A DNA stretch of 64,000 nt from Rhodoferax sp. OV413 (GTDB lineage Bacteria; Pseudomonadota; Gammaproteobacteria; Pseudomonadales; Pseudohongiellaceae): assembly GCA_943330915.2 (NCBI GenBank), contig CALQJO020000001.1:48418-112417 (forward strand), read 5' to 3'. Position 1 is the first letter of the stretch; each line of letters opens with the position of its first letter. The notes beneath the pieces were generated by a model that saw only the letters and a program-made list of their open reading frames with translations, did not search any database and had not been told where the DNA came from. The position numbers and the translations under genes were made by a program. Of the stretch, positions 32,154-43,549 are shown piece by piece.

Positions 32154-32204
32154 TTAAAAAAGCAAAACGGCGTTATCCTTTCGAATACGCCGTTTGGAGG
32201 ATAA
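32154..32204 (-). terminator. Terminator after ihfB with an overlapping alternative pairing
   Basis: Minus strand AAACGGCGT...ACGCCGTTT (9 bp) followed by TGCTTTTTTAATT. A second inverted pair, GTTATCC/GGATAAC, crosses it. Confidence 0.7.
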
Positions 32205-32224
32205 CTGCTTTAAGTACTGCCTGA

Positions 32225-32512
32225 TTATTCTACCGTATCATTCACCCGGTCACGTAATTCCTTGCCTGGTTTAAAGTGTGGAACGAATTTTCCACTGAGC
32301 GTGACAGGCGAACCGGTTTTTGGATTTCGCCCGACACGCGGTACCCGATAATGTAATGAGAAACTGCCAAAGCCCCTGATTTCAATTCGGCCACCGTCAG
32401 ACAAAGATTCAGACATATATTCGATAATCGACTTTACAGCAAACTCGCAGTCCTTGGAGGACAGCTGAGACTGCTTTGCGGCAATTCGTTCTATAAGTTC
32501 AGACTTCGTCAT
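32225..32512 (-). CDS. ihfB: Integration host factor subunit beta
   Basis: 95 aa, [56 protein letters not shown]. Confidence 0.98.
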   Translation of the reverse strand: MTKSELIERIAAKQSQLSSKDCEFAVKSIIEYMSESLSDGGRIEIRGFGSFSLHYRVPRVGRNPKTGSPVTLSGKFVPHFKPGKELRDRVNDTVE

Positions 32513-32568
32513 AACGGTATCCTTATTGCTTTAAATTGACTTTGGCGTTACCTGCACCTATACCCGGT

Positions 32569-34245
32569 TTATTTCTTGTCCATCTGCGCTTTTATGAGAT
32601 CGCCAATGGTTGTTGGGCCTGATGATGGTGCTTCCTGATTCTTATGGTCCTGAATCGCGGCTTTTTCATCATCGATTTCAATTGCTTTAACAGACAGGCC
32701 CAACACACGGTTTTTTCTGTCAACACTGATGACTTTCACTTCTATCTGGTCGCCAATGTTCAGTGCGTTACGTGCATCTTCTATTTTCTCGCGACTGATC
32801 TCTGACGCGCGAAGTACGCCCTCAACACCATTTCCGAGATTCACAGTTGCCGCTTTTGCATCTACTTCTGACACAACACCCTTTACAACACTGCCTTTCT
32901 CGAATTCACCAACGTAGTTAGAGAACGGATCCTCAGAAAGCTGTTTGATACCCAGGGAGATGCGCTCACGCTCAGGATCAATAGACAGAATAACAGTCTC
33001 AATTTCATCACCTTTCTTGTATGCGCGAACAGCTTCTTCGCCATTCTCATCCCATGAAATATCAGAAAGATGGACTAGGCCGTCGATGTTACCATCCAGC
33101 CCGATGAATATGCCAAAGTCCGTGATGGACTTGATGCTGCCAGAAATTTTGTCGCCTTTTTTGAACTGCTCGGCAAAACGATCCCATGGATTCTGGTAGC
33201 ACTGCTTTATACCCAAGGATATACGACGACGCTCTTCATCGATATCCAGAATCATCACTTCTACTTCATCGCCCAGTTGCACAATTTTTGATGGGTGGAC
33301 GTTTTTGTTAGTCCAATCCATCTCTGATACGTGAACCAGACCTTCAACACCTTCTTCCAGTTCGGCGAAGCAGCCATAGTCGGTCAGGTTGGTGACTCGG
33401 GCTTTCACTTTTGTGTTTTCAGGATAACGTGCTTTGATCTCAACCCACGGATCAGCGCCGAGTTGTTTAAGGCCGAGTGACACGCGGTTGCGATCACGGT
33501 CATACTTCAGTATTTTGACTTTGATTTCATCGCCAACATTTACGATCTCACTTGGATGCTTGATGCGCTTCCAAGACATGTCCGTTATGTGTAGCAGTCC
33601 GTCTACGCCGCCCAAGTCCACAAATGCGCCGTAGTCAGTAAGATTCTTGACCACGCCTTTAATAACAAGGCCTTCCTGCAGACTGGCAAGTAACTCATCA
33701 CGCTCTTCTGAGCTGACGGCTTCCAGCACTGCACGGCGTGATACCACAACGTTGTTGCGCTTCTGATCCAACTTGATCAGTTTGAATTCCAGCAACTGGC
33801 CTTCAAGGTGAGTAGTGTCACGTATTGGACGAACATCAACCAGTGAGCCAGGCAGGAACGCTCGAATATTATTAAGATCAACGGTAAAGCCGCCTTTGAC
33901 TTTGCCATTAATGATACCTTTGACAATCTCGTTTTTCTCGAAAGCTGATTCCAGATCCATCCAGGATTCTGCACGCTTGGCTTTTTCCCGCGACAAACGA
34001 GTTTCACCAAAACCGTCTTCAACAGTCTCAAGTGCTACCTTCACAACATCGCCAACAGACAACGAGAAACCACCATTCTCATCTAGGAATTGAATCTTAG
34101 GGATAACACCCTCTGATTTGAGGCCGGCATGGATTGTTACCCAGTCTGAATCTATATGAATCACAGTGCCATTGACTATTGCACCAGGGGTCATGTCAAC
34201 TTCGATCAGACTTTGTTCAAATAAATCAGCAAAATTTTCAGTCAT
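32569..34245 (-). CDS. rpsA: 30S ribosomal protein S1
   Basis: 558 aa, six S1 repeats ([27 protein letters not shown] etc.). Confidence 0.99.
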   Translation of the reverse strand: MTENFADLFEQSLIEVDMTPGAIVNGTVIHIDSDWVTIHAGLKSEGVIPKIQFLDENGGFSLSVGDVVKVALETVEDGFGETRLSREKAKRAESWMDLESAFEKNEIVKGIINGKVKGGFTVDLNNIRAFLPGSLVDVRPIRDTTHLEGQLLEFKLIKLDQKRNNVVVSRRAVLEAVSSEERDELLASLQEGLVIKGVVKNLTDYGAFVDLGGVDGLLHITDMSWKRIKHPSEIVNVGDEIKVKILKYDRDRNRVSLGLKQLGADPWVEIKARYPENTKVKARVTNLTDYGCFAELEEGVEGLVHVSEMDWTNKNVHPSKIVQLGDEVEVMILDIDEERRRISLGIKQCYQNPWDRFAEQFKKGDKISGSIKSITDFGIFIGLDGNIDGLVHLSDISWDENGEEAVRAYKKGDEIETVILSIDPERERISLGIKQLSEDPFSNYVGEFEKGSVVKGVVSEVDAKAATVNLGNGVEGVLRASEISREKIEDARNALNIGDQIEVKVISVDRKNRVLGLSVKAIEIDDEKAAIQDHKNQEAPSSGPTTIGDLIKAQMDKK

Positions 34246-34426
34246 GTTTTTTCCTGTTAAATAAATTAAGCGGTTCTACAAGTCCGGGCCTTGATTTACA
34301 AGGGTAATCCGATTCAGTAACACCACTTCTATTCAACCGGGCACCAGCATCCCCGGGCTAATTAATAAAGCCAAGTAGCGGACATTGCTGGCTCCGCTAA
34401 AAGACTATTCTTCCCCTCATGGGGAG

Positions 34427-35137
34427 TCATTGAGACGTTTTCAAACTAATCAGGTTAAGGACAGTGAGCAGTACCTCTTCGATAGCCATTTGACTAGTAT
34501 CGATTATCACTGCATCAACTGCCGGTCGCAGTGGCGCAACAGTACGGTTGCTATCACGATCATCACGAGCTTGAATGTCCGCCAAAAGGTCGTAGAGCTT
34601 ACCATCAATACCCTTTGCAATCAACTGCTTATATCGGCGTTGTGCCCGCTCCTCTACGGAGGCTGTCAAAAACACTTTAACTGTAGCATCCGGGAAAACA
34701 ACTGTTCCCATGTCGCGACCGTCCGCGACCAGACCTGGTGCTTGGCGGAAGGCTTTTTGTCGTTGTAGAAGAGCAGTTCTGACCATTGGAAGTGCTGCCA
34801 CTGTCGAAGCTGCAGCCCCTGCCTGCTCTGTTCTTATCATATCCGAGACGTCCTTGTTAGCCAGCCAAACACTTTCGTCGTCGCCAATTCCAAATCTGAT
34901 ATCTAGTGAACCGGCTAGTTTAGCTAGCCCTGTTTCATCATTTAAATCAATGTGATGAATGCTACCTGACAGTGCCAAAATCCTGTAAAGAACTCCGCTA
35001 TCGAGGTAGTGCCATCCAAGTCGATGTGCGGCCAGTCGACTGATAGTGCCTTTGCCAGCGCCACCCGGGCCATCTATTGCCAGTACAGGGATTGTGGTTC
35101 CCGGTCTGATCTCGGATTTGTCAGCAGTCTCTTTCAC
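34427..35137 (-). CDS. cmk: Cytidylate kinase
   Basis: 236 aa, [59 protein letters not shown]. Confidence 0.97.
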   Translation of the reverse strand: MKETADKSEIRPGTTIPVLAIDGPGGAGKGTISRLAAHRLGWHYLDSGVLYRILALSGSIHHIDLNDETGLAKLAGSLDIRFGIGDDESVWLANKDVSDMIRTEQAGAAASTVAALPMVRTALLQRQKAFRQAPGLVADGRDMGTVVFPDATVKVFLTASVEERAQRRYKQLIAKGIDGKLYDLLADIQARDDRDSNRTVAPLRPAVDAVIIDTSQMAIEEVLLTVLNLISLKTSQ

Positions 35138-37002
35138 AAATCATCCTCTATGTTGGTCTTTTGAATCGAAAAGCCGAAACCGAGTCGTGAAAGGTCCATG
35201 AGGAGTCCGGGGAAAACGCCAGCCAGATCTCCGGTTTTCCCGATACGAAGAGGTTTTTTTGCACGTTGACCAATGGCGATAGCGGTCAGTGCTACGTGTG
35301 GGTCGGCATTACAATCAACAAATTCCTCATTCAGATCTTTGGGCACAACACAAAGAAGTTCACCATCAACAGAAACATCTGCGACCCATGATGCAACCAT
35401 TCCCAATCTGTTCAGCAATAATTCAATCCGATCCGATTCCAGTGAAATCATGCTGACACCAGAGGCCTGCGCTGCCACCGCGAAGACAAGTAGCAGTTCG
35501 TTTTCGTCAATCTCCAGATTCTTCAGGTCTATGCTCGCTGATCGCGGAGTAAAACTGTTGATTTCCAGTCCTGTCATCTCACCGGAGGGTTCTGCCTGCC
35601 ACTTTGCAGAGAATCCAAACTGTGCAAACGTCTCAAACAGGTCAAATCTATCAGCCGTAATGCCTGCAGGTCGATTGGCGAGTCCGCCAAGTTTGATCTG
35701 CGAGTTTTCTAGCGATATTGCCCCGAGTACAAAGAGCCCGCACACAAAATGATCAGCTGGCAACTGCAAGCTACCACGTGTGGCTGGCAGCCCTTGACCT
35801 TCTGAGCTGAAAGGATTTTGGATGTCGATACCATACACTCTTACGTAACCCGAATCGGGACCAACGATCAAGATATTGGCCTCTCGTAGGGACTTTAGAA
35901 GAGTCAGTACTTCAAAGTCTTCTGGTACGCCGGTTAGCTCAAAAACTCCTTGATGCCGTGCATGATGCAGGATGACATCAATCGCGAATGATGTCTTGGC
36001 AGCCGGTCTATAACTGCCGGCTAAAAGGGAGCCGGGGAATACTGAAATAACCTCAGGTATCTGTATAAAATTTGAATCTGGCTTATTGTTATCTTGATGA
36101 TTTATGGTGTCGGGCCGGAATCTTTTTATGAACTCGTCACGCATATACTTTGCGCGTGAAAAGTCATTTTGCATACCTTCACCATCACTGATCTTAAGCT
36201 TGTGTCGCATCTTTTGTAGTTCAGCAACATAGGCATCCAACACATTGATAGTGGCATTTTTATTGGCAATAAATATATCTCGCCACATTGCCGGTTCACT
36301 AGACGCGATGCGACTAAAATCAGCAAATCCTCCTGCGGCGTAATCAAAAACCTGCTGAGCTCGATCAGGCTGGCTGACCGAATCTACCAGCGTGTTAACC
36401 AGTGTATATGCCAGTAGGTGCGGCAAATGACTGGTGCCAGCGAGGACTACATCATGGCGTTCGGCGCTCATTCCATGAACATCAGCCCCGATTTTTTGCC
36501 AAAGGCTCATTACGGTATGAACAGCGTTACTGCTGTTTTCGATCAGCGGTGTCAGGATTACTTTTCGATTTCTGAACAGATCTGCCCGCGATGCGGAGTA
36601 ACCACTTTTCTCAGAGCCGGCAATTGGATGTCCCGGAACAATTCGATGGAGACTGTCTGGAAACAGCCTGCGTGCGTCAGCAGCAATATTGCCTTTTACG
36701 CTGGCAACATCGGTAATAATCGTATCGGATGCTACCAGATACTTCAGTTGCTCAAGAACGCCCCGCACGCTGAGGGTGGGCGTACAAATCACAATGATAT
36801 CCGCCTGTGGTGTGAGCACACTAAGGTCTGTTGAGCAGGCGTCAACGTTGCCATCATAAAGCGCTGATGCCAGAGCGATGCTGTCTTGGCCGTGCGCCAG
36901 AATACGTTTGCAGTGCTTTCCGCTAGCCAGACTTCGGGCGATCGAACCCCCGATTAGCCCCAGCCCTATGATCAAAACAGTTTTGTTTTCCAGTAAATTC
37001 AC
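35134..37002 (-). CDS. tyrA: Prephenate dehydrogenase fused to a degenerate EPSP-synthase (AroA)-like domain
   Basis: Residues ~1-295: [57 protein letters not shown]. Residues ~315-622 read as an AroA relic ([39 protein letters not shown]) without canonical motifs. Confidence 0.9.
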   Translation of the reverse strand: MNLLENKTVLIIGLGLIGGSIARSLASGKHCKRILAHGQDSIALASALYDGNVDACSTDLSVLTPQADIIVICTPTLSVRGVLEQLKYLVASDTIITDVASVKGNIAADARRLFPDSLHRIVPGHPIAGSEKSGYSASRADLFRNRKVILTPLIENSSNAVHTVMSLWQKIGADVHGMSAERHDVVLAGTSHLPHLLAYTLVNTLVDSVSQPDRAQQVFDYAAGGFADFSRIASSEPAMWRDIFIANKNATINVLDAYVAELQKMRHKLKISDGEGMQNDFSRAKYMRDEFIKRFRPDTINHQDNNKPDSNFIQIPEVISVFPGSLLAGSYRPAAKTSFAIDVILHHARHQGVFELTGVPEDFEVLTLLKSLREANILIVGPDSGYVRVYGIDIQNPFSSEGQGLPATRGSLQLPADHFVCGLFVLGAISLENSQIKLGGLANRPAGITADRFDLFETFAQFGFSAKWQAEPSGEMTGLEINSFTPRSASIDLKNLEIDENELLLVFAVAAQASGVSMISLESDRIELLLNRLGMVASWVADVSVDGELLCVVPKDLNEEFVDCNADPHVALTAIAIGQRAKKPLRIGKTGDLAGVFPGLLMDLSRLGFGFSIQKTNIEDDL

Positions 37003-37880
37003 GATGATGTTTGGTTATGTTGCGCGCGAGGGTAGGAACCAAGTTTCTTAATTTTTACCACGCGATCAGCAAGTTCGGAGAAAACGTGACGCACGGAGTG
37101 ATCATCGATATGGCCTTCAAAATCTATAAAAAAAACATAGGACCAGAATCCGTCTCGTGCCGGGCGCGTCTCTATTCGGGTGAGGCTGACTTGATGGCGG
37201 TCGAACGGTTCGAGCAATCGAAACAAAGCACCAGGTTTATTTTCGGTGTATACAAGAATGGACGTTTTGTCGTAACCCGTCGAGATCGACGCCCGGCTAT
37301 CAGACAGAACCAGAAAGCGAGTGGTATTGTTTTTTCTGTCCTGAATACCTGTATGTACCACGTGTAGATTGTACTTGGTAGCCGCTAAAGTGCCTGCTAC
37401 GGCACCAATTGTCTCGTCGTGTGCCGCAAGACGTGCTGCCTCGGCATTGCTGCTTACCTCCGCCAGTTCTATGTCTGGAAAATATGAGCGCAACCAGAGG
37501 CGGCACTGAGCAAGTGATTGTTTATGCGAGACTATTTTCTTAATGTGTGAGATTTCCGTATTTTTTTGGATCAACAGATTATGTTCGATTGGCAGGTATA
37601 CTTCGCCTACAATTTGCAGAGAAGTGTCAATCAGGCAATCTTGCGTGTTATTTACAGCACCCTCGGTCGAATTTTCAACAGGTACTAATCCAAAATCTGC
37701 CTTTCCCGCCTCTACATCCAGAAATACATCATCAATCGTGTTCACACCGATACAGTTTGCCTGATTGACAGGTCCAAAGTATCGGTCAACAGCAGCATTG
37801 GAAAACGTTCCGGGTGGGCCCAGATAGACAATTCTTTTCTGGGTGACGTTACCCCCTGCGGCATTTGCGCCTTTAGTCAT
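36999..37880 (-). CDS. pheA: Prephenate dehydratase (PDT + ACT; no chorismate mutase domain)
   Basis: 293 aa, [15 protein letters not shown] near the N-terminus, [29 protein letters not shown] domain ESRP-like ([24 protein letters not shown]). Confidence 0.95.
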   Translation of the reverse strand: MTKGANAAGGNVTQKRIVYLGPPGTFSNAAVDRYFGPVNQANCIGVNTIDDVFLDVEAGKADFGLVPVENSTEGAVNNTQDCLIDTSLQIVGEVYLPIEHNLLIQKNTEISHIKKIVSHKQSLAQCRLWLRSYFPDIELAEVSSNAEAARLAAHDETIGAVAGTLAATKYNLHVVHTGIQDRKNNTTRFLVLSDSRASISTGYDKTSILVYTENKPGALFRLLEPFDRHQVSLTRIETRPARDGFWSYVFFIDFEGHIDDHSVRHVFSELADRVVKIKKLGSYPRAQHNQTSS

Positions 37881-40530
37881 CCCGCGCCTCAGTGTCTTCC
37901 GGTTCGCCTATCTGAGTCTCGGTTTTAGTCAAATCCGCGCTGAACTGCTCATCACTTTGATCAAAAGCCGGCTCTTCGGCCTCCGCTACCGATTGCACAC
38001 CAACCAGCGCTTCATCGTTTTTCAATCTGATTAAACGCACACCTTGCGTATTGCGACTTAAAGTAGGTACTTCATCAACCCGGGTACGAACCATGGTGCC
38101 ACGGTCACTGATCAGCATTATCTGTTCGCCTTCGATCACCTGCACTGCTCCCACCAAGCGACCGTTACGCTCACTGGTTTGCATGGCGATAACGCCTTGC
38201 CCACCCCTGCCGTACACTGGGAATTCCGGAATTGTTGTCCGTTTTCCATAGCCGTTTTTACTGACCGTCAATACCTGCTTGCCTGCTTCAGGAATAATTA
38301 GAGCAATCATTTCATGCCCTTCAGCCAGCCTTATGCCGCGTACGCCTCGAGCTGTTCGGCCCATAGTGCGCACGTCGGATTCGAGGAAGCGCAGCACTTT
38401 GCCGCTGCTGCTAAATAGCATGATGTCTCGCTGACCATCAGTTAGTGCCGTTCCGATCAGTCGATCACCCTCGTCAAGTTCTATCGCCCGCAATCCCACG
38501 CTTCGTTGTCGGGAGAAATTCACCAAATCAGTTTTTTTGACAACTCCCTGAGCTGTTGCCATAAAAACATAGTTGCCTTCGGTATACTCTCGAATAGGCA
38601 ACATGCTGGTAATGCGCTCTCCTTCTTCCAGCGGCAAGATGTTGACCAATGGTCGGCCGCGAGCGGTTCGGCTCGCCAGCGGGATGTTGAATACCCGAAG
38701 CCAGTAAACTTTCCCCGCACTGCTGAAGCAGAGCAATGTGTCATGACTGCTGGCTATCAGCAGATGCTCGAGTTCATCTTCATCTTTCAGGGTCGCGGCA
38801 GCTCGCCCCATCCCTCCGCGGCGCTGTGCCTGGTAATCAGCCAACGGCTGGGATTTGGCATACCCAGCGCGGGAAATGGTTACTACCCTGTCCTCTTCCG
38901 GGATTAAGTCTTCGGTGCTCAAATCAAGCTGCGAGCCCACAATTTCTGTCTTGCGTTTATCGCCGTAGTTGCTTCGAACTTGATTCAACTCTTCTCGCAT
39001 GACTTCGAACAAACGTTCCTCACTGTTCAATATATGCAAAAATTCAGCAATTTGTCGCAATAAGTCTTTGTAATCATTTATTAACTTTTCATGCTCCAAG
39101 CCTGTCAGCCGGTGCAGTCTAAGGTCCAGAATCGCTTGAGCCTGGGCTGGCGACAGGAAATATTCCTGATCTTTGAGGCCGAATTCAAGAGGCAATTCTT
39201 CAGGACGACAGGTATCTGCCCCGGTTTCGCCGAGCATTGCCAGCAAGCTGGCGGAGTGCCAAGAACGAGCCAATAATTTTTCTTTGGCGTCTGCAGACGT
39301 CGGTGACTCTTTAATCAACTGGATGACTGCGTCGATGTTTGCCAGTGCTACAGCAAGTCCTTCTAGAATATGACCTTTTTCGCGAGCTTTACGGAGAAGA
39401 AAAACAGTTCTGCGTGTTACTACTTCCCTTCGGTGTCGGATAAAGGACTGCAATATCTGTTTCAGGTTTAGCAGTTTAGGCTGACCATCAACCAACGCTA
39501 CCATGTTGATGCCAAACACCGACTGCATCTGGGTTTGTGCGTACAGATTGTTGAGCACTACCTCGCCATTTTCACCACGGCGAAGTTCAATAACCACGCG
39601 CAAACCGTCTTTGTCGGACTCGTCGCGCAGTTCTGTAATTCCTTCGATTTTTTTCTCTTTGACCAGTTCGGCAATTTTTTCAACCAGACGAGCTTTGTTT
39701 AGTTGGTACGGTATCTCGGTGATTATGATGGTCTGTCTGCCGGTCTTTTCATCTTCAATCACCTCTGCACGGGCGCGCATGTAAACTCGCCCGCGCCCGG
39801 TTTTGTAAGCCTCAACAATGCCGGCGCGGCCGTTAATGATTGCCGCTGTCGGGAAGTCCGGACCTTTTACAAACTCCATCAATTCATCAATGCTGATATC
39901 TTCGTTGTCCATCAGCGCAAGGCAGGCATCGACGACCTCTGTCAGATTGTGAGGTGGTATATTCGTAGCCATACCTACCGCAATGCCGCTTGAACCATTC
40001 ACCAGCAAGTTGGGTATCTGCGTCGGAAATACATCGGGGATTTGCTCAGTGCCGTCATAGTTATCTGAAAAATCAACGGTTTCTTTGTCAAGATCGGCCA
40101 TCAAGTCATGGGCGATTTTTGCCATGCGTATTTCGGTGTAACGCATAGCTGCCGCGGCGTCACCATCAATAGAGCCAAAATTTCCTTGGCCATCAACCAG
40201 TGGATATCTCAATGAAAAGCTCTGAGCCATACGTACAATAGTGTCGTAAACAGCGGAATCACCGTGGGGGTGATATTTACCTATCACATCGCCTACGACC
40301 CTTGCAGACTTCTTGTAGGGTTTGTTCCAGTCATTAGATAGTACGTTCATTGCGAACAATACCCTTCTGTGCACTGGTTTCAGTCCGTCGCGGACATCAG
40401 GCAGGGCCCGACCGACAATGACGCTCATGGCATATGCGAGGTAAGACTCCCGCATTTCACTTTCAAGCGACACTGGAAGAATCTGTTTTGTTGGTTCCGT
40501 CATATTGTTTCCGTCATGCTGTTCCATCAT
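37873..40530 (-). CDS. gyrA: DNA gyrase subunit A
   Basis: 885 aa, [65 protein letters not shown], GyrA-box [12 protein letters not shown] Ser83/Asp87 equivalents are wild type. Confidence 0.99.
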   Translation of the reverse strand: MMEQHDGNNMTEPTKQILPVSLESEMRESYLAYAMSVIVGRALPDVRDGLKPVHRRVLFAMNVLSNDWNKPYKKSARVVGDVIGKYHPHGDSAVYDTIVRMAQSFSLRYPLVDGQGNFGSIDGDAAAAMRYTEIRMAKIAHDLMADLDKETVDFSDNYDGTEQIPDVFPTQIPNLLVNGSSGIAVGMATNIPPHNLTEVVDACLALMDNEDISIDELMEFVKGPDFPTAAIINGRAGIVEAYKTGRGRVYMRARAEVIEDEKTGRQTIIITEIPYQLNKARLVEKIAELVKEKKIEGITELRDESDKDGLRVVIELRRGENGEVVLNNLYAQTQMQSVFGINMVALVDGQPKLLNLKQILQSFIRHRREVVTRRTVFLLRKAREKGHILEGLAVALANIDAVIQLIKESPTSADAKEKLLARSWHSASLLAMLGETGADTCRPEELPLEFGLKDQEYFLSPAQAQAILDLRLHRLTGLEHEKLINDYKDLLRQIAEFLHILNSEERLFEVMREELNQVRSNYGDKRKTEIVGSQLDLSTEDLIPEEDRVVTISRAGYAKSQPLADYQAQRRGGMGRAAATLKDEDELEHLLIASSHDTLLCFSSAGKVYWLRVFNIPLASRTARGRPLVNILPLEEGERITSMLPIREYTEGNYVFMATAQGVVKKTDLVNFSRQRSVGLRAIELDEGDRLIGTALTDGQRDIMLFSSSGKVLRFLESDVRTMGRTARGVRGIRLAEGHEMIALIIPEAGKQVLTVSKNGYGKRTTIPEFPVYGRGGQGVIAMQTSERNGRLVGAVQVIEGEQIMLISDRGTMVRTRVDEVPTLSRNTQGVRLIRLKNDEALVGVQSVAEAEEPAFDQSDEQFSADLTKTETQIGEPEDTEARDD

Positions 40531-40728
40531 TTTCTGCAGGTTGAAGGGCAGTAAATACTGCGATATTCAAGGGGGGTTAATGCCAAGTCTGCAGGTGCCG
40601 TAAAACGACGGGATTGTATCACAGAAGCCCTTCTCCGGACACTATAATCCAGATTGATATCAGTCTCCTGCCATGGGTTAATCTTGGTTATAATCGTCGC
40701 CCCTAAGTAGATTGGATGGAACTGCACA

Positions 40729-42063
40729 ATGAGCAATATTACCCCGGAAAAAGCAGATCTGCTGATACATGCCAGTTGGATAGTTCCCGGAAGCGTTGAA
40801 GATCTGGTCCTCGAAAATTCCTGTCTGGTGGTATCTGAAGGAAAAATTCGTGAAATTCTTGATAGTAGTGTTGTTTCGTCTCGTTACCAGGCTGAAAAAG
40901 AGATGCGTTTACCGGGCTACGCATTAATGTCCGGCCTGGTAAACACGCATGGTCATGCCGCCATGTCATTGTTTCGGGGTATTGCGGATGACCTGTCGCT
41001 GCATACTTGGCTTGAAGATCACATCTGGCCCATGGAGGCCAAATGGGTCAGTGAAGAATTTGTGTATCAAGGGACTCAGTTGGCAATAGCAGAAATGATC
41101 AGTTCTGGTACCACCTGCTTCGCGGATATGTATTTTTTCCCAGATGCCAGTGCCCGTGCTGCAACCGAAGCAGGCATTCGTGTTCAGTTAGCCACTCCGG
41201 TGATCGATTTCCCAAATCCCTGGTCAATCGATGCAGATGATGCAATCCAGAAAACTACCGTGCTGCACGATCAGTGGCGCAACAGTGAGCTTGTCAGCAC
41301 GGCTTTCGGACCACATGCTCCTTACAGCGTCACGGATGAACCTCTGAAAAAGATCGTCATGCTCTCCGAATTGCTGGATATTCCGATTCATATGCATGTA
41401 CATGAGACAGCATTCGAGGTGAGCGAGGCCCTGCGCACCCAAGGCAAGCGCCCAATAACACGTCTTGCGGAACTAGGGATGCTGAGTCCGCGATTTATCA
41501 GTGTCCATGCAACGCAACTTACTGACGATGAGATCAGGCTCCTGTCTGATTGTGGAGTATCGATTGCGCACTGCCCTGAATCAAATCTGAAACTGGCAAG
41601 CGGCTTTTGCCCGGTTGACAAGTTGATGCGTGCTGGCGTGAACGTCAGTCTTGGCACCGACGGAGCCGCCAGCAACAACGATCTGGATATGTTCTCCGAG
41701 ATGCGTACGGCGGCGATACTTGCCAAGGCCTGCAGCGGAGATGCTCAGGCATTGCCTGCCTACAAAGCATTGCAGATGGCCACGATTAACGGCGCAAAGG
41801 CTCTGGGGCTTGATCACCTGACCGGAACACTCGAGGCCGGTAAGCGAGCTGATGTTATAGCGATCAAACTTGATGAGTTAAATACTCAGCCAGTTCATAA
41901 CCCTGTCTCGCAATTGGTGTACAGCACCAAATCCAGCCAGGTTAAATATGTGTGGGTAAATGGAAAGCTGCTGCTGGATAACGGCGAATTGACAACTCTT
42001 GACAAGGAGACCCTTTTGCAAACAGCGCGGACATGGCAACAAAAATTGGGAACACCAGCATGA
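40729..42063 (+). CDS. mtaD: 5-methylthioadenosine/S-adenosylhomocysteine deaminase (TRZ/ATZ amidohydrolase)
   Basis: 444 aa, GLVNTHGHAAMSLFRGIADDLSLHTWLEDHIWP, HMHVHET, LGTDGAASNNDLDMF. Confidence 0.93.
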   Translation: MSNITPEKADLLIHASWIVPGSVEDLVLENSCLVVSEGKIREILDSSVVSSRYQAEKEMRLPGYALMSGLVNTHGHAAMSLFRGIADDLSLHTWLEDHIWPMEAKWVSEEFVYQGTQLAIAEMISSGTTCFADMYFFPDASARAATEAGIRVQLATPVIDFPNPWSIDADDAIQKTTVLHDQWRNSELVSTAFGPHAPYSVTDEPLKKIVMLSELLDIPIHMHVHETAFEVSEALRTQGKRPITRLAELGMLSPRFISVHATQLTDDEIRLLSDCGVSIAHCPESNLKLASGFCPVDKLMRAGVNVSLGTDGAASNNDLDMFSEMRTAAILAKACSGDAQALPAYKALQMATINGAKALGLDHLTGTLEAGKRADVIAIKLDELNTQPVHNPVSQLVYSTKSSQVKYVWVNGKLLLDNGELTTLDKETLLQTARTWQQKLGTPA

Positions 42064-42770
42064 GTAATTCTGGCAAAAATTTTGATGGCGCAGAGATCCG
42101 GAAGTTTGAGGCGCTTGCATCCCGATGGTGGGATGCAAGCAGTGAATTCAAGCCGTTACATGAGATCAATCCGTTACGAATGGGGTTCATCAGTTCCAAA
42201 CTGAATCCGGCTGGTAAACGGTGTTTGGATATTGGGTGCGGCGGCGGCATTCTCAGCGAAGCGTTGGCGCGTCAGGGTGCGCTGGTGACAGCAATTGATT
42301 TGGCCGAAGCTTCACTTGCGGTCGCGCGCCTGCATAATCTGGAGAGTCAATTGGACATCCGATATGAGAACATCAGTGCTGAGGATATGGCGCAGAGAGA
42401 GGCTGGCCAATACGACATGGTGACCTGCCTTGAGATGCTGGAGCATGTGCCTGATCCTCAGGCCATCGTTCAGGCTTGCTCCCATCTGCTCAAACCGGGT
42501 GGACACGTATTTTTTTCCACCATTAACCGCAATCCAAAAGCCTGGTTGTTTGCGATAGTCGGAGCGGAGTACATTCTGAACATTCTGCCGCGAGGCACCC
42601 ACGATTTTGCCAAATTTATCAAGCCGTCAGAACTGGCAAATTGGTGCCGGCACGCGCATCTGCAACTTGGTGAAATCAAGGGCATGGGCTACAACCTACT
42701 GACCAAGAGATACTCTCTGCAAAATAATGCTGATGTAAATTACTTGGTTCATTATACAAAACCATTTTAG
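42060..42770 (+). CDS. ubiG: Ubiquinone biosynthesis O-methyltransferase
   Basis: FEALASRWWDASSEFKPLHEINPLRMGFI, LDIGCGGGILSEALAR, SAM methyltransferase. ATG overlaps the mtaD stop (ATGA). Confidence 0.97.
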   Translation: MSNSGKNFDGAEIRKFEALASRWWDASSEFKPLHEINPLRMGFISSKLNPAGKRCLDIGCGGGILSEALARQGALVTAIDLAEASLAVARLHNLESQLDIRYENISAEDMAQREAGQYDMVTCLEMLEHVPDPQAIVQACSHLLKPGGHVFFSTINRNPKAWLFAIVGAEYILNILPRGTHDFAKFIKPSELANWCRHAHLQLGEIKGMGYNLLTKRYSLQNNADVNYLVHYTKPF

Positions 42771-42814
42771 ATTAATAAGTTGCATCGTTTTGTTGATGTT
42801 CTTCGAGGTTTTGA

Positions 42815-43534
42815 TTGAGTCCAGTGAATAGTTCTATCTCATACACATGGCGCTTGTCAGATGAAGCATGTGTACTCTTTGACCTGGATGGGACCTTGGT
42901 GGATACCGCTGTGGATTTTGAACATGTGTTGCATTCCCTGTGTCTGGATGAGGGAGTTGCGGTGCCCTCTTCAGTATCTGTTCGCGCCACGGTATCCAGT
43001 GGTGCCAGAGCTTTACTGGGTCTTGCGTTTGATAACGATCCGGCGAATCCCCGTTTTGAGTCATTGTTGTTTGACTTGTTGGACCGCTATGAACAACAAA
43101 TAAAGTTAACGCGCTCAACCCTCTATCCGGGTATGGACAGACTCTTGCTGGAGTTGGAGCAGCGCGGAATTCCCTGGGGAGTTGTCACAAATAAACCAGA
43201 GCGATTTTCGAAACCCCTGTTGTGCTCATTGGAACTGCAGAGCCGCTGCAATGTCTTGGTGTGCCCAGACCATGTAACACACTCAAAGCCGCACCCTGAG
43301 CCTTTGCTGCTCGCTTGTGAGATTGTAAAGAGACAACCGGCCTGTAGTGTCTATGTGGGCGATCATCCGCGAGATATCATCGCGGGTAAGGCCGCCGGTA
43401 TGAGGACAATTGCCGCCGCTTATGGATACCTGCCTTTGCAACCTTGTATTTCTGAATGGGGCGCGGATCTTATTGTTAAAGACGTAAAACAAATCACATA
43501 TTCCTTCTGGCCAGATATCAAAATCTCCACGTAA
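42815..43534 (+). CDS. mupP: HAD phosphatase, probable MupP (Gph-like); non-ATG start
   Basis: CVLFDLDGTLVDTAVDFEHVLHSL, WGVVTNKPERFSKPLL, YVGDHPRDIIAGKAAGM; ubiG-mupP-yciK order as in pseudomonads. Confidence 0.85.
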   Translation: MSPVNSSISYTWRLSDEACVLFDLDGTLVDTAVDFEHVLHSLCLDEGVAVPSSVSVRATVSSGARALLGLAFDNDPANPRFESLLFDLLDRYEQQIKLTRSTLYPGMDRLLLELEQRGIPWGVVTNKPERFSKPLLCSLELQSRCNVLVCPDHVTHSKPHPEPLLLACEIVKRQPACSVYVGDHPRDIIAGKAAGMRTIAAAYGYLPLQPCISEWGADLIVKDVKQITYSFWPDIKIST

Positions 43535-43549
43535 ATTTCAGGAACCCTT

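Noticed and set aside
40643-40694. Two TATAAT-like hexamers in the gyrA/mtaD divergent region
   Set aside because: No convincing -35 at 16-18 nt for either; probably promoters but not demonstrable by eye.
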